Shown here piece after piece: positions 10,133-20,685 of a DNA stretch of 64,000 bases. Each line of letters opens with the position of its first letter. The first letter of the stretch is position 1. The notes under the pieces were generated by a model, which was not told the origin of the DNA, ran no database searches, and saw only the letters and a list, made by a program, of their open reading frames with translations. The DNA is from Eukaryota sp. TZLM1-RC (lineage: Eukaryota > Metamonada: BaSk clade), in assembly GCA_040285825.1 (NCBI GenBank), contig JAUPSS010000002.1:3410001-3474000 (forward strand), in the 5' to 3' direction. The position numbers and the translations under genes are program-made.

Positions 10133-13100
10133 TTAAAACTCCACATCCTCAAAACCTGCCTCCCCTACATCAAAACAATTAATCGCTAAAGATTCAGAAA
10201 ATTTCCCAAAAGAAGATAGTGAATCAGAAATTAGTGTTACCATTCCCTTAAAAATAGAAAATACAATCCTGTTTTGCCAGTAAACACGATTGAAAATTCT
10301 TCCAGTTCTTTCCTTTACAACTACAACAAAATCCTCAAGGAAAGCCATAGCAGCCTTACCTAGAGATCCAAGCAAAGAAAAAACAAATGGACATAAATTA
10401 TATTGGGCATGAGAATTTTCATTAACCGAGGAAATGGGTTTCGCATATTTAGCAATTTTATATTTTTCGCCTGCAAGAAGAGGATTATTTACATCCGAGT
10501 TAATGAAATGTTCGTTAGAGGAATTACAAGGGTCAATAGACATGGCGTCCAAAATAGTAAAACTACCATTTAAACCAGGAACAACTAGATCACCTCTAGT
10601 CAAACCCATAGAAGCTCTGTTGTAACGCGTACTATCAATATTGGGATCATCAAGAATTAATTTTGATAACAGCGGTTCTAAAAAGGAATCTACACGATAT
10701 GATTTGCACATTACATAAATTTGGTCCCTGACGTTATTATGCACTTTGCTTCTATACGTAATGAAATGTTTACAGTTCAAAAGATGAGTAAACAAAAGAG
10801 GTTTACCACATTTACAAGTTAAATGATTGGGCAAATTGTTTGGCCACAGAAAACAACGAAAACGCATGTTTAAAAGCCATTCATTGTCTTTTAGCAAAAG
10901 TCCATAAACAGAGGGAACTTGAGTTACTAAAGCAGCAGCAGAACTATCACGAATATCCTTTAAACAATTACCGAAAGCGGGATTTTTAGTTTTGGCCAAG
11001 CCAAGTCTTACTTCATAATCCAAGCCTTCATATAATTTAACCAGATGGTGCTGAAGCTTTTTCAAGCAAAAACGTAAATTTGGAAGTGATCGAGTGGGAA
11101 TTTCTTGAACGTTTTGAGGAAAACACTGAATCCAGATATCACTAGGCAAATTTTCTAATTCAAATTGCAGTTGATTCAAGTAAAAATTTGATTCACCATT
11201 GAACAGATGAACATCAAAAGGGAACCTTTGGAAAAATTCAAAAACAAAATTTTTACCACCTCCCAAAAATGCTGCTTTACACAGAATCGAAGATTTGGTG
11301 AATCCAATTCCACCCAAATCTGCTGAACAAAATACATGACTTCGAATTAAAGATTCATTTACTTCTAATAAAGAAGAAAAAAATTTGACTCGAAGTTTGT
11401 TAAAAGATCTGCAAAAATTGAGAGATACCGAAGGGGAGTTGACCTTAAAATATGAGTGAATTTTCCAGAATAACAAATTTTTAAAATAAAAAATTTGATG
11501 TGTTTCTCAATGTCACATTCAGCGATAAAACTAAGATCCTTGTCAAACTTCTCCAATTAATTGTTTAACTGGGAATAAATTTCATCCAAATTGCCAAGCC
11601 AACATCCAAGAAACTTAAAAGCTTGTTGGTCATAATTGATAAAAGGAATCTGAGCTCCACCAATCATCAAAGATTGTTTTTCTCTACCAATCAAGAGACA
11701 TTTAGATGGGTTCAAAGCTAAACCAATTTCTTTGTATTTCGCCGCAATGTCTTCAGAAACCCTAGAAATGCTTTCAAAAGAACCAATAATAGAAATGTCA
11801 TCCAAATAGGCAACAATACGCAAATCAGGGAAATCTTGTTGTGTCATTTTAATAATATTATGAATAGCCAAACAAAACAGCAAAGGGCCAAGAGGATCAC
11901 CTTGTTTCACACCAGAAGAAGATTCAAGGGTAAAGGAGTCAAAAATTAATTCTGATTTTTTTCCATAAAATAAATAAAAATATGCAGAAAGTTCAGGAAA
12001 ATCATGAAGAAGCACATCAAAAATACAATCACGTTTCACAGAATTGAAAGCATTTTTGAAATCCAAATTGAAAATATATTGATGTTGTTGACTATTGAAA
12101 AAAACATCTGAAGTCATTGAAGCAACAGAAGCACCTTCAACAGTTTTTATACCAAATTGGAAAGGCTTCAAATAGTCCCTTGCTTCAGTAGAAATTCTGT
12201 TGAAAATAAGTGAAGAAAGCAATCTGGTTAATGACTCTCCAATAGCAATTGGTCTAACTCCATCAGGCCTGTCACCTTTACCAGGTTTAACTAAAGCAAC
12301 TAAACGGGCAGCAGTCAATTCATGCGGAGGAACATAATTCAAACACATTAAATTTTGAAAATAGGAAGCAAGATCCTCACAAATTTCAGGAGCATTTTTA
12401 CAGGCAGTTTTCAACAAATCAAAGGAAATGCCTGAAGGACCAGCAGCTTTTCCTTTTGGTAATTTAGCAACGGCATTCAATACTTCTTGAGCCTGAAATG
12501 GATTTTCGAGCCAATATTGACAAATAGAAGGCCTACTGGGGCAAAAATTTTCAGTTGGATGGAGGAATTTTAATTTTTCAACAGTTTCGAGATTGTTATC
12601 AGCCAGTTTTCCCGAAAAAATATTTTTTAATCCGCTTCCATATCTACCTCTCAAAAACAATTTTCTTGCCTGAAAAGATGAATTAGCTTTTCCCTGTTTT
12701 GGTTTGTAATTAATTTTCTTCTTATTCTTTTTGGCAAAGAATTTCCAAAATCTTGTTATGTTCCATTTGTTTAATTTCAATTGCGAAGAAAAAGAACGCA
12801 TTTCCATTGACAAAGGAACAGAACTGGCAGGACTCACCTCTACAGGAATTTTAACAGGTGTACGAAGAGAATCACTTGTTTGACAGTCATAACAAAACAA
12901 TAGAGGGCGACCATTAGAAGAATTAGAGAGGAACTTTTTGCAAAAAGGACAACTATGTTTCAAGAAATTATCCGTAGGATCAGGAGCAACAGTTTTTGGT
13001 AAATGAGTTTGATCAATATTTAAATCATAATTAACATCATCAGCAGAAACATTGGGAACAGGAGGAAGATTTAGTTCGGATGGCGTTTGCAAACTATTAA

Positions 13101-13413
13101 CAATAGAAATATTGGTTTTCAGTCTCATTTTTTCGGTAACAATATCAGGACATTTTCTAATGTTATGACCAACCTTGCCACATTTGGAACAAGTATATCT
13201 TCTTTTTTGCACTTTTTCAGGCGTAATATCAGGGGCATCACACAAAGGCAAAAAGTCTTTTTTAAAAATTTTCAAATTTTTTTGAGAAGAATTTCGAGCA
13301 TAGCTTGAAGGGTGGGGAGAGTGGAGAAGTGAAGGGGATGAGCTTGATCTGATGGGTAGAATCTTTGCTTGGGTGTTCCAATCAGTATCAGAGTCACTGT
13401 CAGTCACTGGCAT
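10133..13413 (-). pseudogene. Family D zinc-finger/RT/endonuclease polyprotein, two lesions
   Basis: The ATG at 13413 gives MPVTDSDSDTDWN, closely matching the A start. In order it encodes the serine-rich N-terminus, a CSKCGKVGHNIRKC knuckle, a CPFC...FCYDC ribbon, RT with FNLDFKNAFNSV, GVKQGDPLGP and AYLDDISIIG (YLDD instead of the YMDD of the other families), the thumb, a CKCG...HLLNC zinc finger and an RLE with RGDLVVPG...ILDAMSIDP. The first 618 codons end at an in-frame TAA at 11557. A one-base frameshift near 11437 lies shortly after, and the remaining 400+ codons are open to FEDVEF. With only two lesions this copy is recent, in line with its insertion after the duplication. It would be near-complete if either lesion were a sequencing error. 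Confidence 0.88.
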
Positions 13414-13498
13414 CGTTTTGGCAAAGACACAGTACGACTGTGACTCCGTGACAGAAAGTGAAATATGAGAGGGTTGACTAAGGGAGGGAGAAAAAAAA
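13414..13498 (-). promoter_or_regulatory. Family D 5' leader with terminal pyrimidine tract
   Basis: In the sense direction the leader opens with a T-run followed by CTCCCTCCCTTAGTC, and ATG comes about 85 bases later. The first half closely matches the A leader. Such a start could hold an internal promoter or initiator, or resemble a 5' oligopyrimidine tract. That role is inferred from conservation at element starts, not shown. Confidence 0.45.
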
Positions 13499-13504
13499 AC
13501 ATCA

Positions 13505-14343
13505 CCATCTATTTCTCTCGAATTTTGCAGAATTTTTAATGAATTAAGAACAAAATTTTTGGCTAATTTGCTCGATATTGATTCTTCTTTTTTACGTAGT
13601 CATATTTTTTGTAGCACAGAATTGGGAGGCCTGGATTTTCACAAATCAAAATATTTGTGTAAAGCCGCATTCATCGGTGGAGGAAAACATTTCGTTTTTG
13701 AATTTTTGAAACGCTTTCCTGAAAACCAGCATTTAATAGAATGTTGTGTTAGTGACTATTTAGTGTCCTTGCAGAGTGAAATTGAATGCATCTTTCCTCA
13801 CATATGGTCCAAATGCTTTCCTGCTGATATTCAAGAAATTCCACCCAGGAGTTTGATTTCCTTGAAATTTGCATATGCTAAATTACAAAAAAGGTATTAA
13901 AAGTTTTTGAAAACTTGGATTTCACTGTTCGTCTTAGCTTGGCTAAAGAAAAGAATCCCGTTTTTGCAAACTTTTTAATTGACCTCAAGGATAGTAGCTC
14001 AAGTTGTCTTATTTCCCAGATTCCAAAAGTATATGGTCTATTATTAAATGATCATCAATGGACAACTGCATTCAGGATGAGATGTTTTCTGTGGCCATGT
14101 AGTGTGCCAAATGATTTGATTTGTCGTTGTGGTCAGCTCATTAATCTGAATCATTTATTTAATTGTAAATTTAATATTACATATCGCTCAGTTGTTCACG
14201 ATGCTGTTAGAGGCCAACTATACGCAATGTGCAAAAGTCATCACATCGAAGCTTTTGGTGAACCACTTGTGCGAAGATTGTCATCTGAAAATGAAGATGA
14301 AAATACTTTTGGGAAACGCCGTGCTGATTTAATTACCCCTGCG
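13505..14343 (+). pseudogene. Family E thumb to endonuclease, right arm continuation
   Basis: E resumes here after the D insertion. It encodes the thumb (MANLLDIDSSFLRSH onward), zinc finger CRCG...HLFNC and the first RLE half up to GKRRADLITPA. Two extra A in an A-run near 13893 shift the frame in this arm only, splitting the coding region at AKLQK. The substitution AVRGQLY for AVRDQLY is also private to this arm. These private changes postdate the inverted duplication. Confidence 0.8.
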
Positions 14344-14512
14344 TCGGTTAATGAAAATTCTCATCCCCAATATAATTTATGTCCATTTGTTTTTTCTTTG
14401 CTTGGATCTCTAGGTAAGGCTGCTATGGCTTTCCTTGAAGATTTTGTTGTAGTTGTAAAGGAACGCACTGGAAGAATTTTCAATCGTGTTTACTGGCAAA
14501 ACAGGATTGTAT
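14344..14512 (+). pseudogene. Family D endonuclease fragment fused to E, right arm
   Basis: This is the counterpart of 2633-2802. It has the D stretch SVNENSHPQYN to NRVYWQNRIV in frame with E, then the A leader. Here HPQ replaces the HAQ of other D copies. It confirms that the E-D and D-A junctions are duplicated in both arms. Confidence 0.75.
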
Positions 14513-14596
14513 TTTTTTTCTCCCTCCCTTAGTCAACCCTTTCATATTTCACTTTCTGTCAAAGCGTCAAAGTCGTACTGTTTCTCTGTCAAAACG

Positions 14597-17500
14597 ATGC
14601 CTTTGGCTGATAGTGACTCTGATACTGATTGGAACGCCCAAGCAAAGATTCTACCAGTCAGATCAAGCTCATCCACTCCACTTCCCCACTCTCCCCACAA
14701 TACAAGCTATGCTCGAAATTCATCTCAAAAAAATTTTCATTCAAAAACTGATCATTGTACCAGAAAAAACACAGAAAAACCACCATTACGTTCCTTGCGT
14801 TCTGTTGCGCGTTCTATTAACAACTCCGTTTCTCGAAATTTGTTTTCTCCAGCTGAAACTGCAAAAAGTCAAAAGTCTATTTCTACTTTTAACTCACAAA
14901 TTAACAAAATTGAAAGAACTGAAAAAATGAAACCAATGCCATTAAAAGGTTTTAAAAAATGTTCGATTTGTGGTACCAGTGGTCATAATTCGAGAACGTG
15001 CCCTGAAAAGCAAAAAAGAGAATTTGAATTAAAATCTGCTCAACAAATTCTCGAATGTTCTGTTCCAGCTGTTGCCGTTGTGAAAGGTGCTGAAAATAAT
15101 GTTTCTGACGATCAACAGTTAAATGCTTCTAGTGTTCCCTCTTCTTCCCCTTCTGAAAACAGTAATTTTTGTTGTCCATTTTGCAAAAAAGATGTTGCAG
15201 ATTCACGAAATGGTCGAAAACTTCTGTTTTGTACGAATTGTAAAGCCGTTGATACCGTAAGACCCCCGATCCGAATCCCAGTAGAAATAAGTCCCGCCAG
15301 CGTAATCCCCTTCTCAATGGAAATGAGAAATTTTACTTCTGAATTGAAAAATAATAAGTGGAATATTTCATCCTTCTGGAAATATTTTGCTAGAAAAAAC
15401 AAAAATTGTTTTAAGAAAAAATTTGGAAATAGAAAAATTGTAAAATCAAAAATTTGCCGAAAATTGTGCTTACGTGGTCGTTATGGTGCCGCAAAGCAGT
15501 CTTTGTTTTCCTCTTCTTTGGCTGATGCAAACTCTGATACCCTTGAAAAACTTCAAAAGTTGCATCCTCAAGAAAATTTCAAGTGCAGCAAGCCTGAAGT
15601 GTGTCCTTTTTGGATTGAAAATCCTATTACTGCAATTGAAGTTTTTAAACCTATTCAAAAATTGCCAAAGGGGAAAGCAGCAGGCCCATCTGGAATTTCT
15701 TTTGATCTGTTAAAAATAGCGTGTTCCAGTGCTCCCGAAATTGCTGATGATCTAGCCCACTATTTTCAACAATTGATTGTTTTGAAAATTAATCCTCCAT
15801 TTGAATTACTCGCAGCACGTCTGATTGCTTTAGTAAAGCCTGGAAACGGAATCAAACCTGATGGAATAAAATTTTTGAATAAAATTAAATTTAAAAAAAA
15901 CCTGATGGAATACGCCCAATTGCTGTTGGTGAATCTCTTTCTCGTTTGCTGGCATCAATTGTCTTCGATCGTGTCAAAGACAAAGCTTCTACATTTTTAA
16001 ATCCTCATCAATTTGGAATCAAAACAATTGATGGTGCTTCTGTTGCTGCTATTGCCTCTGATACCGATTTTAATGCAGAGGAAAATAATTTTATTTTTAA
16101 TCTCGACTTTAAAAATGCTTTTAATTCTGTAAAGCGAGAAGCAATTTTTGAAGTTATTAAATCTGATTTTCCTGAGCTATCGAGTTTTTTCTACCATTTT
16201 TATGGGAAAGAATCAGATTTAATTTTTAATTCATTTGGTCTTAAATCATCTTCTGGAGTGAAGCAGGGAGATCCTTTAGGCCCATTATTGTTTTGTTTAG
16301 CTATTCACAAAACTTAAATTAAGCAAAAATACCCTTCTATAAAAATAGTTGCTTATATGGATGATATATCCTTGATTGGTTCATTTGATTTACTAGAATT
16401 GGTTGCTCAAGAAATTACCGATTCATATGAAAATATTGGGCTTCATCTTAATGCCAGCAAATGCCTTCTGATTGGCTCTTCTGCTCAAGACCTCGTGATA
16501 AACGATTCTATTGCCCCTTTTACTAATTATAGTAGTGATGCTTTTAAGTTCCTTGGTTGTTGGTTAGGAAATGTGCCTCAAATTCAGAATGAATTGCAAG
16601 TTATTTTGGAAAAAATGAAAATTGAACTTGATTCAATTTCTTCTTTAGATATAGAAAAGCATATTAAATTTTTCTTGCTTAAAATTTGCTACACTGGGAG
16701 AATAACCCACATTTTGAGATCTTGTGCTCCTTCCATAGCACTAGATTTTTGTCGTTCTTTTAATTCATTGAGAACAGAATTTTTGCTGATTTATTGGATG
16801 TGGAACCTGGAATGTTGAAAAATCACTTATTTTCTTCAGCAGATTTGGGTGGTATTGGTTTTACTAAATCTTCAATTTTGTGTCAATCAGCATTCTTAGG
16901 TGGTGGCAAAAATTTTATTTATGAATTTTCTCGTAGATTTCCTGATGATTCTCATCTGTTAGTCCCCAATTGTAGTCCCTATTTGTATGAGTTATCTTGT
17001 GAACTTGAAAAATTACCGCCACAAATTTGGACCAAATGTTTTCCTCAATCAATTCAAGAAATTCCAAACCGATCTCTATTTAATTTACAGTTTTGCTGTG
17101 AAAAGCTTCAACAAAAATTGTCAAAGATTTTTGAAAGCTTGGATTTTGATGTTAGACTTGGCTTGGCCAAGAAAAAGAATCCCGCTTTTGCAAATCTTTT
17201 ACAAGATATGTGTGGCAGTACTTCTTCTGCCTTAGTAACAACAATTCCCCAAGTTTATGGCACTCTCTTAACTGATTCTGCTTGGACTTTGAATATGAGA
17301 TTTCGTTCCTTTATCTGGTCTGATAATTTACCTCATAATTTATTTTGTAAATGTTCTCGAAAAATTACAACTACTTTTGTTGAATTGTAAACATTTTATT
17401 ACTTTTAGAAGCAAGGTTCATGATGCTGTAAGAGACCAGTTATATTGTATGTGTAAATCTCATAGAATTCAATCCTTCTTGGAACCTTTGTTGTCAAGTC

Positions 17501-17981
17501 TGTTTGATGCTGAAGATGATTTTCATATGAATAACCTGGATTAGATGGAAAGTTCATTTTATTGGATGTAATGTCTGTTGATCCTTGTAATGCCTCAAAT
17601 GAAAGGCTAGTTAATTCTGAAATTCATAATCCCCTTTCAAATGCTGAAAATTTTAAATTCAAAAAATACAATGAACCTTTGTCCAAATTGGCCAGTCTAC
17701 AGCATGCAAAATACAATTTGTATCCATTTGTATTTTCCCTTTTTGGTTCACTTGCACCAACTGCTTTACGTTTTTTGGATGATTTTGAAATGATTGTAAA
17801 GAGAAGAACTGGCAGAAATTTCAACAGATTGTTTTGGCAAAATAGAATTGTGTTTTCTATTTTTAAGGGGATGTTGAAGATGGTTTCTGATGCTTTGCTT
17901 TCTCTTGGATCTCACTATGAGAGAGTTGCATCTAGTGTTTTTGTTTTGGGAGAGATGGATTTTTTAGATGTTGATTTATAG
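14597..17981 (+). pseudogene. Family A polyprotein, multiply broken
   Basis: The ATG at 14597 starts MPLADSDSDTDW. The knuckle, ribbon and start of RT are open to about 15867. A 30-nt micro-insertion with its 14-nt duplication then shifts the frame. RT motifs A and B follow at 15946-16317 and end at a TAA created by a 6-nt loss. YMDD and the thumb start at 16357-16818, the thumb continues in another frame at 16794-17390, and the zinc finger is damaged near 17370. A 19-nt loss near 17535 removes the RLE RGD codons. The C-terminus 17562-17981 is intact to FLDVDL. Losing the RGD motif should abolish endonuclease activity. Confidence 0.85.
15868..15897 (+). mobile_element. 30-nt micro-insertion of an A-like 3' tail with 14-bp TSD
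   Basis: The insert resembles only the end of an A 3' UTR (GAATAAAATTAAATTT plus A-run). AAACCTGATGGAAT flanks it at 15854-15867 and 15898-15911. The left arm (near 1300) and all other A copies lack it. This is what an extremely 5'-truncated target-primed reverse transcription product would look like. Confidence 0.85.
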
Positions 17982-18003
17982 GTTTAGAATAAAATTAAAT
18001 TTT

Positions 18004-18073
18004 AAAAAAAATCTAAATAAAAATTTTTTAAACCAATTTCAAATTCCTTTTCCTTTTCATATTTGGAGATATT
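18004..18073. other. Unassigned 70-bp stretch
   Basis: This AT-rich sequence lies between the A tail and a C fragment. I could not match it to any family terminus in the window. It may be part of a family C or other element region that is not otherwise represented here. Confidence 0.4.
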
Positions 18074-18420
18074 TAAGTCCCGGAGTTAAAGCACCGAACA
18101 ATGAAAATACAATAGATAAACTGAAAATACTTCATCCTTATGAAGACCCTATAATGGATCAAAATTTTTACGGCACATACTGGGAAAATTATCCATTGAT
18201 GCCATCAGCAGTTTTTTCGGTTATCAAAAAGAGACCTTGTGGTAAGTCTGCCGGACTTTCTGGTATTACTATTGATCATGTAAAAGCCGCGATTATTTCT
18301 TCAGAAGATTGCCTTGGTTTATTGACCAAATTTTTCAACCAAATATTATCTGGTCAACTCAAATACCCAGAAGAATTAAGAAGTTCTCGTTTGACTGCAC
18401 TTGTCAAAAATTCAAAAATG
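18074..18420 (+). pseudogene. Family C pre-RT/RT start fragment
   Basis: It encodes LSPGVKAPNNEN through YWENYPLMPSAVF, the RT lead-in KRPCGKSAGLSGITIDH and on to LTALVKNSKM, matching the C element at 45260-45420 and 44160-44343. One frame (17968-18654) reads through A tail, C and A. At 18420 it switches to family A at a shared ATG/TGTG-like microhomology. The RT catalytic motifs are absent. The fusion would give a nonfunctional protein. Confidence 0.75.
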
Positions 18421-18624
18421 TGTGACAGTACTTCCTCTGCCTTAGTAACAACAATTCCACAAGTTTATGGTACTCTCTTATCCGATTCTGCTTGGACTCT
18501 GAATATGAGATTTCGTTCCTTTATCTGGCCTGATAATTTACCTCATAATTTAATTTGTAAATGTTTTCGAGAAATTACAACTACTCATTTGTTAAATTGT
18601 AAACATTTTATTACTTTTAGAAGC
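18421..18624 (+). pseudogene. Family A zinc-finger fragment, host of the B insertion
   Basis: It encodes CDSTSSALVTT through the C-terminal zinc finger to HFITFRS. It reads CFREITTT with K and C preserved before it (CKCFREI). The sequence is interrupted by B after AGAAGC at 18619-18624 and resumes at 25396. Confidence 0.75.
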
Positions 18625-20673
18625 TTTTTTTTTAAAAACTGGAATATTTATTGAGATAAAAATAACCATCTAGAATTCAATATCCTCCAAACAAGCGTCA
18701 CTATTACTGAACCTACTCACAGCATTACGTTCATATTCTACACCAATAGCTAAAAGTGCCTTTGAAATCATTGTTGGAATAGACTTGAAAATGCAAAAAA
18801 CAATTCTATTTAACCAGAAGGTGGAGTTCATTGTTTTACCAGACCTATTCAGTAACACTTTTTTAAAATTTTCCAAAAAGTGCAAGCCTGAAGGTCCAAT
18901 ATTGCCAAAAAGAGAAATTGCAAACGGCACAAACTGATATTTCACATGTTCCACTCTACCTAACTGTGCCAAAGGTTCTTCATATTTTTTATCTTCTTTT
19001 TTTCGGCGTTAGATAACGGCGAGTCAGCGGAATACACTAAACGAGCAGCAGAATTTTTGCAAACATCCACTGAGACAACGTCTACAACATTGAGAACACC
19101 ATCGATCCCTGGAGCTACTAAATCTGCCCTTCTTTTACCAAAGGAATCATCAGTTTGATCTGAAGACAGCTTACGTACTAGTGGCTCAATAAATGCCTCT
19201 ATATTGAAACTTTTGCACATGGCATATAATTGATCACGAACTGAGTCATGAACAAGTGAGCGATAAGTTATGAAATACTTACAGTTTAAAATATGGGAAA
19301 GCGTAACAACACTCTTGCAGCGACAAATTAAATCATTTGGCAATGAGCAAGGCCATAGAAAACATCTCAATCTCATTGCAGTGGTCCATTGGTGATCATT
19401 AAGTATAAGGCCGTAAATGTTGGGAATTTGGGAGATTAAGCAACTTGAGCAACTGTCTTCAAGATCAATCAAAAAGTTTGCAAAAACGGGATTTTTTTCC
19501 TTAGCCAAGCTAAGACGTACAATATAATCCAAGTTTTCTAAAACTTTCAAAATTTTTTCTGCAATTTTGCAAAAGTCAATGGTAAGGAGAGCAAGCTTCT
19601 TGAAGGAAGTTCCACAATATCAGAGGGGAAACATTTAGCCCAAATATTGGGTGAAAGAGTTTCAATTTCCTGTTGCAAAGAAATAAGATAGGAGCTGCCA
19701 CAATTTTCAATGAGATGAATTTTTTCAGGAAAACGATTCACAAATTCATAAATAAAATTCTTTCCACCTCCAATAAAGGCAGCTTTACAAAGGTAGCTTG
19801 ACTTATGAAAATCAACACCACCAAAATTTGTACCACAAAAAATGTGGCTTCGTAACTGAGATGCATCAATTTCCAATAATTTTGCTAAAAAATTAGTTCT
19901 TTGTTCATTAAAAATGCGACAGAACTCCAAGGAAATTGATGGTGATGTTGATCTTAAAATATGAGTAAATTTTCCAGAATAACAGATTTTGAGGAAAAAG
20001 AATTTCAAATGTTTCTCAATATTTAAATTTTCTAATGATTCTAATTCATTTCCAAATTGAGTCAACAGAGTCGAAAGTTGGCTTTTCACTTCATCAATAT
20101 TTCCGAGATAACAACCCAAAAAACGAAAACCAGACTGATCATAATTGATAAAGGGGACATTTACATCATTAATGAAAAAATCAATTGGTTCATGGCCAAT
20201 AATCAAACATTTGGAGATATTCAATGAGAGACCAATATCTTCATAACGCTGTTGAATAAAAGTTGCTATTTGTTTCAGAATTGTAATAGGAGCAATTACA
20301 GAAATGTCATCCATATATGCTACAATATCTATTTCTGGGAATTTTTCTTTCAATTCGCACATTAATGGATGAATTGCCAGACAAAAGAAAAAAGGACCAA
20401 GTGGATCACCTTGTTTAACACCTGAAGACGAAAGCAGGTCAAAATTTTCATAGACCAATGTGGATGATTTTCCATAAAATGAATAGAAAAAAGGCTCAAC
20501 TTCAGGAAAATGCTTTTGCAGCAAAGGTAAAATGGAAGAACGAGATACAGAATTGAAAGCATTCTTAAAATCTAAATTGAAGATGTAATTAGAATCACTA
20601 GAATTAAAAAACACATCCGACGAAAGAGCAGCAGAAGAAGCACCATCAATTGTCTTTTTTTTTAAAATTTAAT

Positions 20674-20679
20674 TTTATT
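20674..20679 (-). promoter_or_regulatory. AATAAA poly(A) signal of family A
   Basis: AATAAA lies 7 bases after the family A stop codon and about 15 bases before the A-run that meets the target. It is present at the same place in the other A 3' ends (for example 8573, 17988, 46748). Confidence 0.65.
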
Positions 20680-20685
20680 CTAAAC

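Larger units (their letters stand above)
10081..13498 (-). mobile_element. Full-length family D element inserted in E, short TSD
   Basis: The element spans the D leader (T-run, CTCCCTCCCTTAGTC), one long coding region and a 3' UTR with AATAAA. AACATC flanks it at 10075-10080 and 13499-13504. The left arm at 3641 shows the uninterrupted E sequence, which is direct evidence of an empty site and of insertion after the inverted duplication. Length is about 3.4 kb, similar to intact A. It is the only D copy here with the 5' end. The other D copies are 3' pieces. Confidence 0.95.
8341..17196. repeat. Right arm of large inverted duplication 1
   Basis: This is the reverse-complement counterpart of 1-5383. 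Coordinates of matching points sum to about 13721 before the D insertion and about 17145 after it, so the arms are collinear except for that insertion and the 44-nt event near 15868. Shared defects (the TGA in E, the one-base loss near 10030, the truncated A in E) show the arms were once one sequence. The A portions differ more than the E portions, so later gene conversion or replacement in A is possible. Confidence 0.9.
14513..18003 (+). mobile_element. Family A element, full length but decayed, right arm
   Basis: It runs from the CTCCCTCCC leader to the AATAAA-containing tail ending in an A-run at about 18003. The 5' flank is D sequence and the 3' flank is unassigned sequence (18004-18073), so no TSD is visible and one flank may have been rearranged. 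It shares a 6-nt loss near 16313 and a T loss near 16781 with the copy at 55532-57933, so those two are sister copies. Confidence 0.85.

Noticed and set aside
18004-18073. A short host exon between A and C.
   Set aside because: Seventy AT-rich bases with no distinctive coding signal. It is more likely unseen element sequence.
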